Shown here: piece by piece, positions 1 to 6,652 of the stretch | Layout: each line of letters begins with the position of its first letter | Numbering within the stretch: position 1 is the stretch's first letter | Assembly: GCA_047620505.1 (NCBI GenBank) | Contig: JBLHKS010000268.1 | Location: 1-8,933 of the forward strand | Length of the DNA stretch: 8,933 bases | Reading direction: 5' to 3' | Source: JBLHKS01 sp047620505 | GTDB lineage: Bacteria > Verrucomicrobiota > Verrucomicrobiia > Verrucomicrobiales > DEV007 | Notes under the pieces: generated by a model | Told to the model about the DNA's origin: nothing | Database searches by the model: none | Seen by the model: the letters and a program-made list of their open reading frames with translations, nothing else | Program-made: the position numbers and the translations under genes

Positions 1-45
1 CGAGGACGGCGTCCCTCTCAACATCGGAGACGGACGCCGTCCTCG
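1..45. repeat. Perfect 14-bp inverted repeat (hairpin-forming)
   Basis: Bases 1-14 (cgaggacggcgtcc) are exactly reverse-complementary to bases 32-45, with a 17-nt loop. Each arm is itself nearly palindromic (ggac-ggc-gtcc). No T-run follows, so it is not a standard intrinsic terminator. It could be the end of an upstream transcript or a dispersed palindromic element. The element may extend left of the window. Bases 46-189 downstream are the leader of the sigma gene and show no convincing gene. Confidence 0.75.
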
Positions 46-174
46 GTGTCCCATTTCCATCGAATCCGTTCCGCGCTGCGCACACTGCCCTCCTCACTTC
101 ACATTCCGTATTTCGCGTTCCGTAAAAAAGATTGCCCTTCGCGGGGACGGGTTCCAATAATCCGCGCGATGACC

Positions 175-179
175 GAGGA
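175..179 (+). promoter_or_regulatory. Ribosome binding site favouring the ATG at 190
   Basis: GAGGA lies 10 nt before the ATG at 190. The in-frame ATG at 169 has its nearest purine-rich stretch (gggacggg) about 20 nt upstream, which is too far. This site therefore decides for 190, although 169 cannot be excluded. Confidence 0.45.
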
Positions 180-189
180 TTCATCTACC

Positions 190-933
190 ATGCCGACGGG
201 GGACCTGGAGCTGGCCCGTCAAATTTCAGGAGGCGACACCGAGGCGCTGGGCGCATTGCGGGCGGAGCTGCATCCCAGCCTGCTGGCCCGCCTGCGCGCG
301 CGCAACATCCGGAACAGCGAGGCGGACGACCTGCTGGCTGATATGTGGGGGGATTGCGTGCCGACGTCCGACGACGAGACAGAAATCATGATCCCCGAGG
401 GGACCGCGCTGCCCGGCGACGAAGCCACCCTGCGTCAGGCGTCCCGACCCAGTTTATTGGAGAAATACAACGGTCGCGCGCCGCTGCGAAGTTTCCTGTT
501 CACCGTGGCGTTCCGGCGTTTTCTCGATTTGCAACGCCGCCGCCAGTTTATCGCCAACGCGCCGACTCAATCCGAAGATTTTTCCCGGACAAGTTTCATT
601 CAGGCCATTCCAGCTCCCGATGGCAACCCGGCGGATTCCTTCCTCGTCGAGTGCCTCAAATCAGCCATCCAGACCGCCATCGAGGCCTGCCCCGACGACG
701 CCTGGCTGATTTTCCAGCTCGTTTACCTGCATCGCATTCCGCAACGGGACGCGGGCGCGCTCTGGGGTTGGCGCGAGTATGAGACCAGCCGCCAGCTCAA
801 GGGAGTCAAGGAACACATGAAGGCCGTGATCGAGTTGGAATTGAAAAGCAAGGATCCGCATCTGGACCTGCCCTGGGAGGAAGCGCTGGACATCTGCCGG
901 ACATTGGATCTGGGGTTTATGGAGTCGGAGTGA
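190..933 (+). CDS. ECF-like RNA polymerase sigma factor
   Basis: A 247-aa protein built like a group IV (ECF) sigma-70 factor, which would direct RNA polymerase to a small set of promoters. Region 2 starts at about residues 9-56 (ELARQISGGDTEAL, then LLARLRARN and SEADDLLADMW, matching the usual DAEDL-Q-F helix). It resumes at about 91-119 with LRSFLFTVAFRRFLDLQRRR, the usual W-LF-VARN-D-RR stretch. Between the halves sits an acidic insert of about 35 residues (57-90). Region 4 covers about residues 160-215, with a helix-turn-helix around IPQRDAGALWGWREYETSRQ. There is no membrane segment. The start at 190 is chosen by GAGGA spacing; 169 is the alternative. It is first in the gene series, 128 nt before the small anti-sigma-like gene. 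Sigma identity is fairly secure; its target promoters are unknown. Confidence 0.82.
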   Translation: MPTGDLELARQISGGDTEALGALRAELHPSLLARLRARNIRNSEADDLLADMWGDCVPTSDDETEIMIPEGTALPGDEATLRQASRPSLLEKYNGRAPLRSFLFTVAFRRFLDLQRRRQFIANAPTQSEDFSRTSFIQAIPAPDGNPADSFLVECLKSAIQTAIEACPDDAWLIFQLVYLHRIPQRDAGALWGWREYETSRQLKGVKEHMKAVIELELKSKDPHLDLPWEEALDICRTLDLGFMESE

Positions 934-1061
934 ATGCTTATTGGCCGAAAAAGGGCGCAAAAACACAAAATGAACGAAATTCCACACCGCGCGCCAGGCA
1001 TTCGACAATTAATTTGCAAGAATGCGGCGGCCATCCGTATGACAGGGACAAGTGATGTGAC

Positions 1062-1316
1062 ATGAGTGATTCATTGGAGACCATCGCCGGATTTTTGCTT
1101 CGTTTTCAGGACGAGGTGGGAGGCCGGGAGACGCCGACTCCGCCGCCGCCGGAGGTCATGGCGGAAATGCGGGCGATGGTGGAGGGCGCCCTGGATGAAG
1201 AGCGCCGAACCCTACTGGCGCAGAAACTACGCGGCGAACCCGTCTGGGTGGAGTTTCTCGCGGAGCTCGTGAAAAACAACAAAACCGGCGAAGAGGATGC
1301 CAGCGCCCATGAATAG
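1062..1316 (+). CDS. Small zinc-less anti-sigma-like protein
   Basis: An 84-aa, soluble, acidic protein without Cys, so no zinc-binding HxxxCxxC. The core at about residues 33-69 (EMRAMVEGALDEERRTLL, then AQKLRGEPVWVEFLAELV) reads like the N-terminal helical domain of anti-sigma factors. These usually have a body of the form 'ldGeLspeer..l...L..dp.....la.L', and some lack the zinc ligands. A Pro-rich linker (TPTPPPPE, residues 24-31) separates it from an N-terminal helix. It has no transmembrane anchor, unlike most ECF anti-sigmas. AGGGA at 1044-1048 is a weak ribosome site, 13 nt before the ATG. Its stop overlaps the GAF gene start, so translation is probably coupled. Sitting next to a sigma gene supports a sigma-binding role, but that is inference; it may simply be an unknown small helical protein. 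Confidence 0.6.
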   Translation: MSDSLETIAGFLLRFQDEVGGRETPTPPPPEVMAEMRAMVEGALDEERRTLLAQKLRGEPVWVEFLAELVKNNKTGEEDASAHE

Positions 1317-1896
1317 CCCGACCCTTGATTTCAATTCCGCCGAAGCCGCCGCCGCCCGCGAACGCCTGAACGCCGGGCTGAATCTCACCACGCTCAGCGC
1401 GCTGCACGAGACGCCCGATCCATTGGTTCGGCATTTCCTGGATCTCGGTCTCCGCGCGACCTCCGCCAACGAAGGCACCCTCTGGCTCGTGAATGATGAA
1501 GAAACGCGCCTGATTCCCGTTCTCAACACCGGCCCCAACGCCGCGGAAATTCTCGCCCGGCACCAGCAACCGCTCGACGAAGGGCTGATCGGAATGGTGT
1601 TCGTCAACGGCCAGTCGCTGCTGGAAAACGATGTGCATCTCAATGAAAATCAGAGCAAGCGACTGGACCGAATGCTCGGCCTGCGAACCCGGAGCCTGAT
1701 CGCCGCGCCGTATCATTTGTTCGACCGACGGGTCGGAGTTTTTTCTTTCGTTCAACTCGAAGATCCCAAACAGGAGGGCGGTGAATTTGGATTAAACCCG
1801 GGGCATCTCGAGGAAGCCGAAAACCTTGCCTCCCTGATCGCTCGGCTGATGGAACGCGCTTTGCTGAGGCGCGCGCTGGGATGGGAGCCCGTATGA
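1309..1896 (+). CDS. GAF-domain protein
   Basis: A 195-aa cytoplasmic protein made of an N-terminal helical stretch (about residues 1-40) and one GAF domain (about 40-190). GAF hallmarks are the EGTLWLVNDEE strand-turn, the central DEGLIGMVFVNGQSLLEND stretch, then RTRSLIAAPYHLFDRRVGVF and a C-terminal helix (LASLIARLMERALLRRAL). GAF domains bind small ligands, including cyclic nucleotides, or mediate dimerisation. No NKxnFxxxDE cyclic-nucleotide signature is obvious, and the protein has no Cys, so thiol-linked bilin attachment is excluded. No enzymatic output domain is attached, so it should act through a partner, plausibly the S8 protease encoded directly after it. Start 1309 is preferred because AGAGG (1292-1296) abuts the alternative ATG at 1297 but lies 12 nt from 1309. 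It overlaps the upstream gene by 8 nt and the downstream gene by ATGA. Confidence 0.85.
   Translation: MNSPTLDFNSAEAAAARERLNAGLNLTTLSALHETPDPLVRHFLDLGLRATSANEGTLWLVNDEETRLIPVLNTGPNAAEILARHQQPLDEGLIGMVFVNGQSLLENDVHLNENQSKRLDRMLGLRTRSLIAAPYHLFDRRVGVFSFVQLEDPKQEGGEFGLNPGHLEEAENLASLIARLMERALLRRALGWEPV
1883..1887 (+). promoter_or_regulatory. Ribosome binding site of the S8 protease gene
   Basis: GGGAG lies 5 nt before the ATG at 1893, inside the end of the GAF gene. It supports 1893 over the in-frame ATG at 1881, and the resulting ATGA overlap fits translational coupling. Confidence 0.5.
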
Positions 1897-2675
1897 AAAC
1901 CTCACCCTGGCCCAACCTTGACGAGGCAGCGAGCGCGCTGCGCGAAGGCAACGGCGAGGGCGTCAAAATTGCCGTGCTCGATACCGGTGTGGACCGCAAT
2001 CACGAGGTGTTTGAACGTCTGGAATGGGCCGGCGACCTGGCGGTGTCCAGCATTGGGACCGCCGTCGAAAGCAGCGGCGACGACGTCTACGGGCACGGGA
2101 CGGCGATCGCCGGAGTCATTCACCAACTCGCCCCGCGCGCCAGCATCGGCAGCATTCGCGTGCTGAATCATCAGCTGTCCTCACAGGTTCAGACGATCGC
2201 GGCCGGCGCGCGCATCGCCCTCAAGCTCGGCTACGATATCCTGCATTGCAGTTTCAGCAGCGGCGAGGAACAGGGCCGGGTCGCGGACTTCAAAACCTGG
2301 ATTGATAGCGCGTATGTCGAGGGCCGGCATGTCGTGGCGGCCAGCCATCATCAGAATCGGCATCGGCGCGGCTGGCCCGGACATTTTCCCACGGTCATCA
2401 CGGTCGGAATCGCCAATACCGAGGACAAGGAGGGATTATTCTATCGACCGGACAGCCTGGTTGAGTTCGGCGCCCGCGGACACAATGTTTTCATTGCCTG
2501 GAAAGGCGGGGTTTACCGCAAGTTGACCGGTTCAAGCTACGCGGCGCCGCACGTGACCGGACTACTGGCGCGGCTGATTTCCGCCTTCCCGAATCTGACG
2601 CCCTTGACCGCCAAGGCGCTGCTGCAAAACCTCGCGCAACCATGGGAAGAAAAAGAAAGCTGGAACAATGACTGA
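1893..2675 (+). CDS. Subtilisin-like serine protease (S8), cytoplasmic, with altered oxyanion site
   Basis: A 260-aa minimal S8 (subtilase) peptidase domain with the catalytic triad in canonical order. Asp30 is in KIAVLDTGVD, His68 in YGHGTAIAGVI, and Ser215 in TGSSYAAPHVTG (the family's GTSMAAPHV). There is no signal peptide, prodomain or membrane segment, so it should act in the cytoplasm, unlike secreted subtilisins. Where subtilases usually have A-A-G-N, whose Asn forms the oxyanion hole, this protein reads V-V-A-A-S-H-H-Q-N (147-155). The Gly-Asn pair appears replaced by His152-His153, unless Asn155 is used through a shifted loop. It may be a low-activity or tightly controlled protease. 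The start at 1893 is set by the ATGA overlap with the GAF gene and the GGGAG site. Substrate unknown; the sigma-binding partner or periplasm-facing proteins of the same operon are guesses. Confidence 0.9.
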   Translation: MKTSPWPNLDEAASALREGNGEGVKIAVLDTGVDRNHEVFERLEWAGDLAVSSIGTAVESSGDDVYGHGTAIAGVIHQLAPRASIGSIRVLNHQLSSQVQTIAAGARIALKLGYDILHCSFSSGEEQGRVADFKTWIDSAYVEGRHVVAASHHQNRHRRGWPGHFPTVITVGIANTEDKEGLFYRPDSLVEFGARGHNVFIAWKGGVYRKLTGSSYAAPHVTGLLARLISAFPNLTPLTAKALLQNLAQPWEEKESWNND

Positions 2676-5600
2676 GGCGAAAAGGAACGGAATTAAAAGG
2701 CAAGAGCTGCCCCCAATAAACGGTAGGGCATCGCTGCGTCGATACTTTGGCCCCGGCATTGGCGCAGTCCCGCATGCGGGACCCTGCCGGGTTGCCAGGA
2801 AGGCCAAGGATGGCGTGCGAGGAATACGGAGCGCGGCTGTGTCGTCCCGACCAGCCGCAGAGGCGCCGTCCGCCGAAAATATCAAGATCCAAGAACTCGC
2901 CCCTTCCAATTACGAATTGGCGGGACTGACCTCTTTGTCGCGCGGCGCTGTGCCTGAAGGCAAACCACAGATGAACACAGATGGACACAGATCTGGAGCG
3001 GGAGCCACGGGTGGCGGCGGAGGAGTACGGAGCGCGGCTGTGTCGTCTCGACCAGCCGCAGCAGCGTCACCCGCCGACAACATCAAACACCAGGAACTCG
3101 CCCCTGCCGATTGCAAATTAGCGGGACTGACCCCTTTGAGGATTGCACATGGAAATCCACTGCGGCTGGTCGGGACGACACAGCCGCGCTCCTCTTCACG
3201 CTTCGGTTTCGCCCTTCTCATTCTGCTGCTGACCGTCTCGTTCATTCCGACATCGCGAGCGGCTGCGCCCGCGCCCGCGTCGACCGAAGTCGCCGCGCTC
3301 CTGAGCGTCGCGGGAACGGTTGAGTATCTCGCGAAAGGAACTTCCAAATGGGTCGCGGCCAAGGTCGGCCAAGAGTTGCTCCCGGGAGACACATTGCGAA
3401 CGGGCGTCAACAGCCGGGCGTCCATTCGCACCGCCAATCGCATGCGGAAACGACTGCTCAGTTCCACTACGGTGCTCATCTCAAAGGGGAAGTCGGGCGG
3501 CGGCGGGACGATTTCCACACCCAGCCAGGGATCCATGTACTTTCAAAGCCGCGAGAAACCGAAGAACAAGCGTTTCACCGGCCCGCGAGTGTCCGGAGCC
3601 ATTCTTGGAACTGAGTTCTACCTGACCGTCGATGAGGACGGCTCCACCCGGCTTGCGCTTTTGGACGGACTGGTCGAACTCGAGAACGAACACGGCAAGA
3701 TCCAACTCGGCCCGGATGAGGAAGCGATCGTCCTCCCCAATCAACCGCCGACAAAGCGCGCGGTCGTCGACGCAGCGGCAGCCATTCAATGGGCTCTTTA
3801 CTATCCCGCTGTGGTCGACATCGCGGACCTTCAACTATCCGAGTCGGACACGGGCGCGATCCGCGCGTCGCTCGACGCCTACCGAGCCGGTGATCTGCTC
3901 GGAGCGCTGGCCGCCTACCCGGTCGGTCGCTCTCCCACTGCGGATGCGGAACGAAGCTTTCGCGCAGAGTTGTTGCTTTCCGTCGGCGAGACGGACAAGG
4001 CGAGGAAGCTGCTCACCTCTCCGCCCGTGAACACGCCGGGAGCCCGCGCCGTCATCTCACTCATCAACACGATCCTCGGCGCCACCGGCAAAGCCGAAGC
4101 TGCCGCCTCGCCCGATTCAGCCAGTGAATTATTAGCGGCGTCCTATCGGGATCAGGCCAATTTCGATTTGAAAACAGCGCTGAATAACGCTCGCCTGGCG
4201 ACGGATCGTTCGCCTCAATTCGGCTTCGCGTGGGCGCGCGTCGCGGAACTGGAATTCAGCTTTGGCCTAATCGGCAAGGCGACAACCGCGCTGAACAAAG
4301 CGCTGGAGCTCTCGCCCCACAACGCCCAGGCCGTCGCGCTCCAGGGCTTCCTGCTCAGCGCCAACGGAAAATACGCCTCCGCCGCCAAGGCCTTTCAACG
4401 GGCGATTGACCTCGACGGCTCCCTGCCCACCGGCTGGCTCGGGCTCGGCCTGACCAGGATCGCGCGCGGCGACACCGAAGCGGGCCGCGAAGATCTCCAA
4501 ACCGCGTCCATGCTCGATCCGCGCCGCGCGATCATCCGCAGCTACCTGGGCAAAGCATTCAGCCACGAGGGCGACAATGGGGCCGCCATGAAAGAGCTGA
4601 CTCTTTCTCGCCGGATCGACCCGAACGATCCGACGTCGTTTCTTTATTCGGCGCTCATCCATCAACAGGAGAATCGGATCAATCAAGCCGTCCGCGATCT
4701 CGAAAAATCATTGGAGCTGAATGAGAATCGCGGACTGTATCGCTCCGGCCTGTTGCTCGATCAGGACCGCGCCGTGCGCAGCGCCAATCTGGCGCTGATC
4801 TATCGCGACGCCGGCATGACCGAAGTCAGCATCGTCGAAGCCTACAAGGCGATGCAGAACGATCCGGCCAACTACGCGTCCCACTTGTTTCTCGCCAACA
4901 GCCTCAACGAAAGGCGCGGCCTGCAAGGCGTCGATCTGCGCTTTGAAACGCCGGCGGTCACCGAGTATCTCACGGCGAGCCTCCTCGCCCCCCCCGGCGC
5001 CGGAATGCTTTCTCAATCCATCACCTCACAGGAGTATTCCCGCTTCTTCACCGGCAAGCAGTTCGGCGTCACTTCCCAGACCGACTATTCCAGCGACGGA
5101 CGATGGCTCAACGTCAACGCGGTTTCCGGCGACACGCCGAACGTCAGTTACGCGATCGGCTCGTTCTATCAAAACGAATCCGGAACTCGCCCGAACAACG
5201 ACGTCGAAGCTCTTTCGCTGAATATCCAGACGAAGCTGTTCCTCACACCGCGAGACAGCGTGTTTCTTCAGGCGATCTACGCGGACATCGACGCCGGCGA
5301 CCGCTCGCAGCGTTACGATCCCACGACGGGCGCCGCCACGATCCGACTGGAAGAGCGCCAGGAACCGATCATCCTTGCCGGCTATCATCACGAATGGGCG
5401 CCCGGTTCTCGCACGCTGTTCCTCGCGGGCTGGCTCAACGACACCTTCGAGGTCCGCGATCCCGTCAATGCGCCGATCGTTTTTCCCGGCGTCCCGATTA
5501 CCGCGGACCTTCGCTATCAAAGCGACCTCCAGGCCTACACCGCCGAGCTGCAACAAATCTGGCAGACCGACCGGCGCAGCTTCACCGTCGGCGTCCGCGG

Positions 5601-6642
5601 CCAAAATGGCAGCTTTGAGACGACCACAACCCAGGCCAACCCCACCGGACTTCCCATGCCTCCCTTTGCCGCGGGAACCTTTAACGCGCAGTCCATCGAA
5701 AACGACTTCTATCGGTTGAGCGTCTACGGCTACCACACCTGGCAGGCCGTTGAGCCGCTGACGCTCACCGCCGGACTCAGCTACGATCACATTCATTTTC
5801 CCCAGAACTTTCGCAATCCCCCCATCAACGGCGCCGAGGAGGGCCGCACCAAGCTCTCGCCCAAGGCGGGTGTGCTGTGGACGCCGCATCGAAACACAGC
5901 GGTGCGCTTCGCCTACACCCGCTCACTCGGCGGCGTGAGCATCGACCAGAGCTTCCGGCTTGAGCCCACGCAGGTCGCCGGCATCAACCAGGCCTTCCGC
6001 TCATTGATTCCCGAATCCTTGACCGGAGGACTGACAGCGCCCGCCTTCGAAACCTGGGGCGTGGCCGTCGACCAGAAATTCGGAACCGGAACTTACCTTG
6101 GCGTGGCCGGCGAAATACTCAAATCCGACGCCAAGAACACCGTCGGCGCTTATGTCGCGGGCTTCGCCGGGGGGACCCTGAACCCCGTTGACCTCACTCA
6201 GGACCTGACCTTTGAAGAAAAGGCGCTCAGCTTTTACGCCAATCAGCTTTTGTCCGACCACTGGTCCATCGGCGCAAAATACCGCGTGAGCCTTGACGAC
6301 CTGAATCGCCAAACTCGCCAAACCGGATTAAACGAAGATTTTCAAGCCACCCTTCAAGAAGCCGACTTCTTCGTGCGCTACAATCACCCTTGCGGTTTTT
6401 TCGCGCGCGCGGAATCGGTCTGGCGGCATCAGGGCAACGCCGGTTTCGCGCCGGCGCAACCGGGCGACCAGTTCTGGCAGCACAACCTGATCGCCGGATA
6501 CCGTTTCCCCCGCCGGCGCGCGGAGATTCAACTCGGCGTCTTGAACCTCGCCGACGCAGGCTACAATCTCAGCCCGATCACCCCCTACCGGGAACTCCCG
6601 CGCGAACGCGTCTTCGCCGGGCGTCTGCGTTTCAATTTCTGA
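2668..6642 (+). CDS. FecR-TPR-outer-membrane beta-barrel fusion protein
   Basis: An open frame of 1324 codons. Residues 1 to about 174 are encoded by repeat DNA and look non-functional. A signal peptide follows (hydrophobic core 179-193, then TSRAAA, cleavage after about 200). Next is a FecR domain (about 207-350) with GQELLPGDTLRTG and VSGAILGTEFYLTVDEDG, then a WALYYP segment at 375-380. TPR-type helices cover about 484-750, with a conserved-looking YRSGLLLDQDRAVRSANLAL stretch from 691. A beta-barrel of about 538 residues (787-1324) resembles TonB-dependent receptor barrels (LSPKAGVLWTP, RFAYTRSLGG, EPTQVAGINQ) and ends in Phe, the usual outer-membrane assembly signal. No plug domain or TonB box is seen. 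FecR and TPR parts should lie in the periplasm. ATG 2668 overlaps the protease gene by 8 nt and is reported as the outer limit. TTG 3136 would place the signal peptide near the N-terminus and may be the real start. Confidence 0.85.
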   Translation: MTEAKRNGIKRQELPPINGRASLRRYFGPGIGAVPHAGPCRVARKAKDGVRGIRSAAVSSRPAAEAPSAENIKIQELAPSNYELAGLTSLSRGAVPEGKPQMNTDGHRSGAGATGGGGGVRSAAVSSRPAAAASPADNIKHQELAPADCKLAGLTPLRIAHGNPLRLVGTTQPRSSSRFGFALLILLLTVSFIPTSRAAAPAPASTEVAALLSVAGTVEYLAKGTSKWVAAKVGQELLPGDTLRTGVNSRASIRTANRMRKRLLSSTTVLISKGKSGGGGTISTPSQGSMYFQSREKPKNKRFTGPRVSGAILGTEFYLTVDEDGSTRLALLDGLVELENEHGKIQLGPDEEAIVLPNQPPTKRAVVDAAAAIQWALYYPAVVDIADLQLSESDTGAIRASLDAYRAGDLLGALAAYPVGRSPTADAERSFRAELLLSVGETDKARKLLTSPPVNTPGARAVISLINTILGATGKAEAAASPDSASELLAASYRDQANFDLKTALNNARLATDRSPQFGFAWARVAELEFSFGLIGKATTALNKALELSPHNAQAVALQGFLLSANGKYASAAKAFQRAIDLDGSLPTGWLGLGLTRIARGDTEAGREDLQTASMLDPRRAIIRSYLGKAFSHEGDNGAAMKELTLSRRIDPNDPTSFLYSALIHQQENRINQAVRDLEKSLELNENRGLYRSGLLLDQDRAVRSANLALIYRDAGMTEVSIVEAYKAMQNDPANYASHLFLANSLNERRGLQGVDLRFETPAVTEYLTASLLAPPGAGMLSQSITSQEYSRFFTGKQFGVTSQTDYSSDGRWLNVNAVSGDTPNVSYAIGSFYQNESGTRPNNDVEALSLNIQTKLFLTPRDSVFLQAIYADIDAGDRSQRYDPTTGAATIRLEERQEPIILAGYHHEWAPGSRTLFLAGWLNDTFEVRDPVNAPIVFPGVPITADLRYQSDLQAYTAELQQIWQTDRRSFTVGVRGQNGSFETTTTQANPTGLPMPPFAAGTFNAQSIENDFYRLSVYGYHTWQAVEPLTLTAGLSYDHIHFPQNFRNPPINGAEEGRTKLSPKAGVLWTPHRNTAVRFAYTRSLGGVSIDQSFRLEPTQVAGINQAFRSLIPESLTGGLTAPAFETWGVAVDQKFGTGTYLGVAGEILKSDAKNTVGAYVAGFAGGTLNPVDLTQDLTFEEKALSFYANQLLSDHWSIGAKYRVSLDDLNRQTRQTGLNEDFQATLQEADFFVRYNHPCGFFARAESVWRHQGNAGFAPAQPGDQFWQHNLIAGYRFPRRRAEIQLGVLNLADAGYNLSPITPYRELPRERVFAGRLRFNF
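2767..2782. repeat. Perfect 16-bp palindrome
   Basis: gtcccgcatgcgggac is its own reverse complement. After a CC bulge, gca (2764-2766) also pairs with tgc (2785-2787). It lies at the left edge of the repeat cluster in the 5' part of the large gene's frame. It may be part of the same dispersed element or a structured RNA hairpin. Confidence 0.7.
2821..2937. repeat. Palindromic repeat, direct copy 1 (117 bp)
   Basis: This segment matches 3022-3138 at about 98 of 117 positions by hand alignment without gaps, with a period of 201 bp. The first 40 bases are nearly identical (2 changes). The core is a hairpin: gcggctg (2833-2839) pairs with cagccgc (2852-2858), and after a bulged T gtcg (2841-2844) pairs with cgac (2848-2851) around a 3-nt loop. 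Read in the large gene's frame it gives RSAAVSSRPAA and QELAP, low-complexity peptide repeated in copy 2. Confidence 0.88.
2965..2994. repeat. Three tandem 10-bp units (acacagatgg type)
   Basis: ccacagatga, acacagatgg and acacagatct follow each other without gaps between the two 117-bp copies. Short elements of this form are, from memory, scattered in Verrucomicrobiota and related genomes. The first unit contains an in-frame ATG (2971), which is unlikely to be a real start because it has no ribosome site and leads into further repeat sequence. Confidence 0.7.
3022..3138. repeat. Palindromic repeat, direct copy 2 (117 bp)
   Basis: Direct copy of 2821-2937, 201 bp downstream. The offset is a multiple of three, so both copies are read in the same frame (QELAP and LAGLT occur in both). 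Its hairpin core has one change (cccga to ctcga). Its last three bases are the TTG at 3136, a candidate start codon for the large protein, with GGGA (3123-3126) 9 nt before it. Confidence 0.88.
3160..3192. repeat. Inverted copy of the 33-bp repeat core
   Basis: This segment is the exact reverse complement of 2828-2860 and differs from the complement of 3029-3061 at one base. Homology stops abruptly on both sides. Copies at 3029-3061 and 3160-3192 could pair as a long stem with a 98-nt loop (3062-3159), enclosing the TTG candidate start at 3136. In the large gene's frame it encodes the residues just before the signal peptide hydrophobic core. Confidence 0.9.
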
Positions 6643-6652
6643 GCGGCTCCCG

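Noticed and set aside
1..45. Rho-independent terminator
   Set aside because: Strong stem but followed by ggtgtccc, not a T-run, on the + strand; on the minus strand no T-run is visible within the window either.
98..126. Possible promoter, TTCACA then CGTAAA with a 17-nt spacer
   Set aside because: The -35 is fair, but the -10 matches only three of six consensus bases; too weak to annotate.
46..189. N-terminal extension of the sigma factor from GTG 46
   Set aside because: The extra residues start at the edge of the hairpin, look unlike sigma region 2 and have no ribosome site; ATG 190 is better supported.
1014..1043. Possible promoter, TTGCAA then TATGAC with an 18-nt spacer, before the small gene
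   Set aside because: Four of six matches in each box occur easily by chance, and an ECF promoter would have a different consensus. The 128-nt gap may still hold a promoter.
1156..1755. 199-aa open frame on the minus strand
   Set aside because: Covers the small protein and GAF genes, whose + strand products match known folds and have coupled starts.
2821..3138. CRISPR-like direct repeats
   Set aside because: Only two direct copies, 117 bp long with an 84-bp interval, imperfectly conserved, with an inverted third copy; no regular array or cas gene.
5026..5889. 287-aa open frame on the minus strand
   Set aside because: Fully inside the beta-barrel coding region; the peptide has no recognisable domain and arises from GC-rich third positions of the + strand gene.
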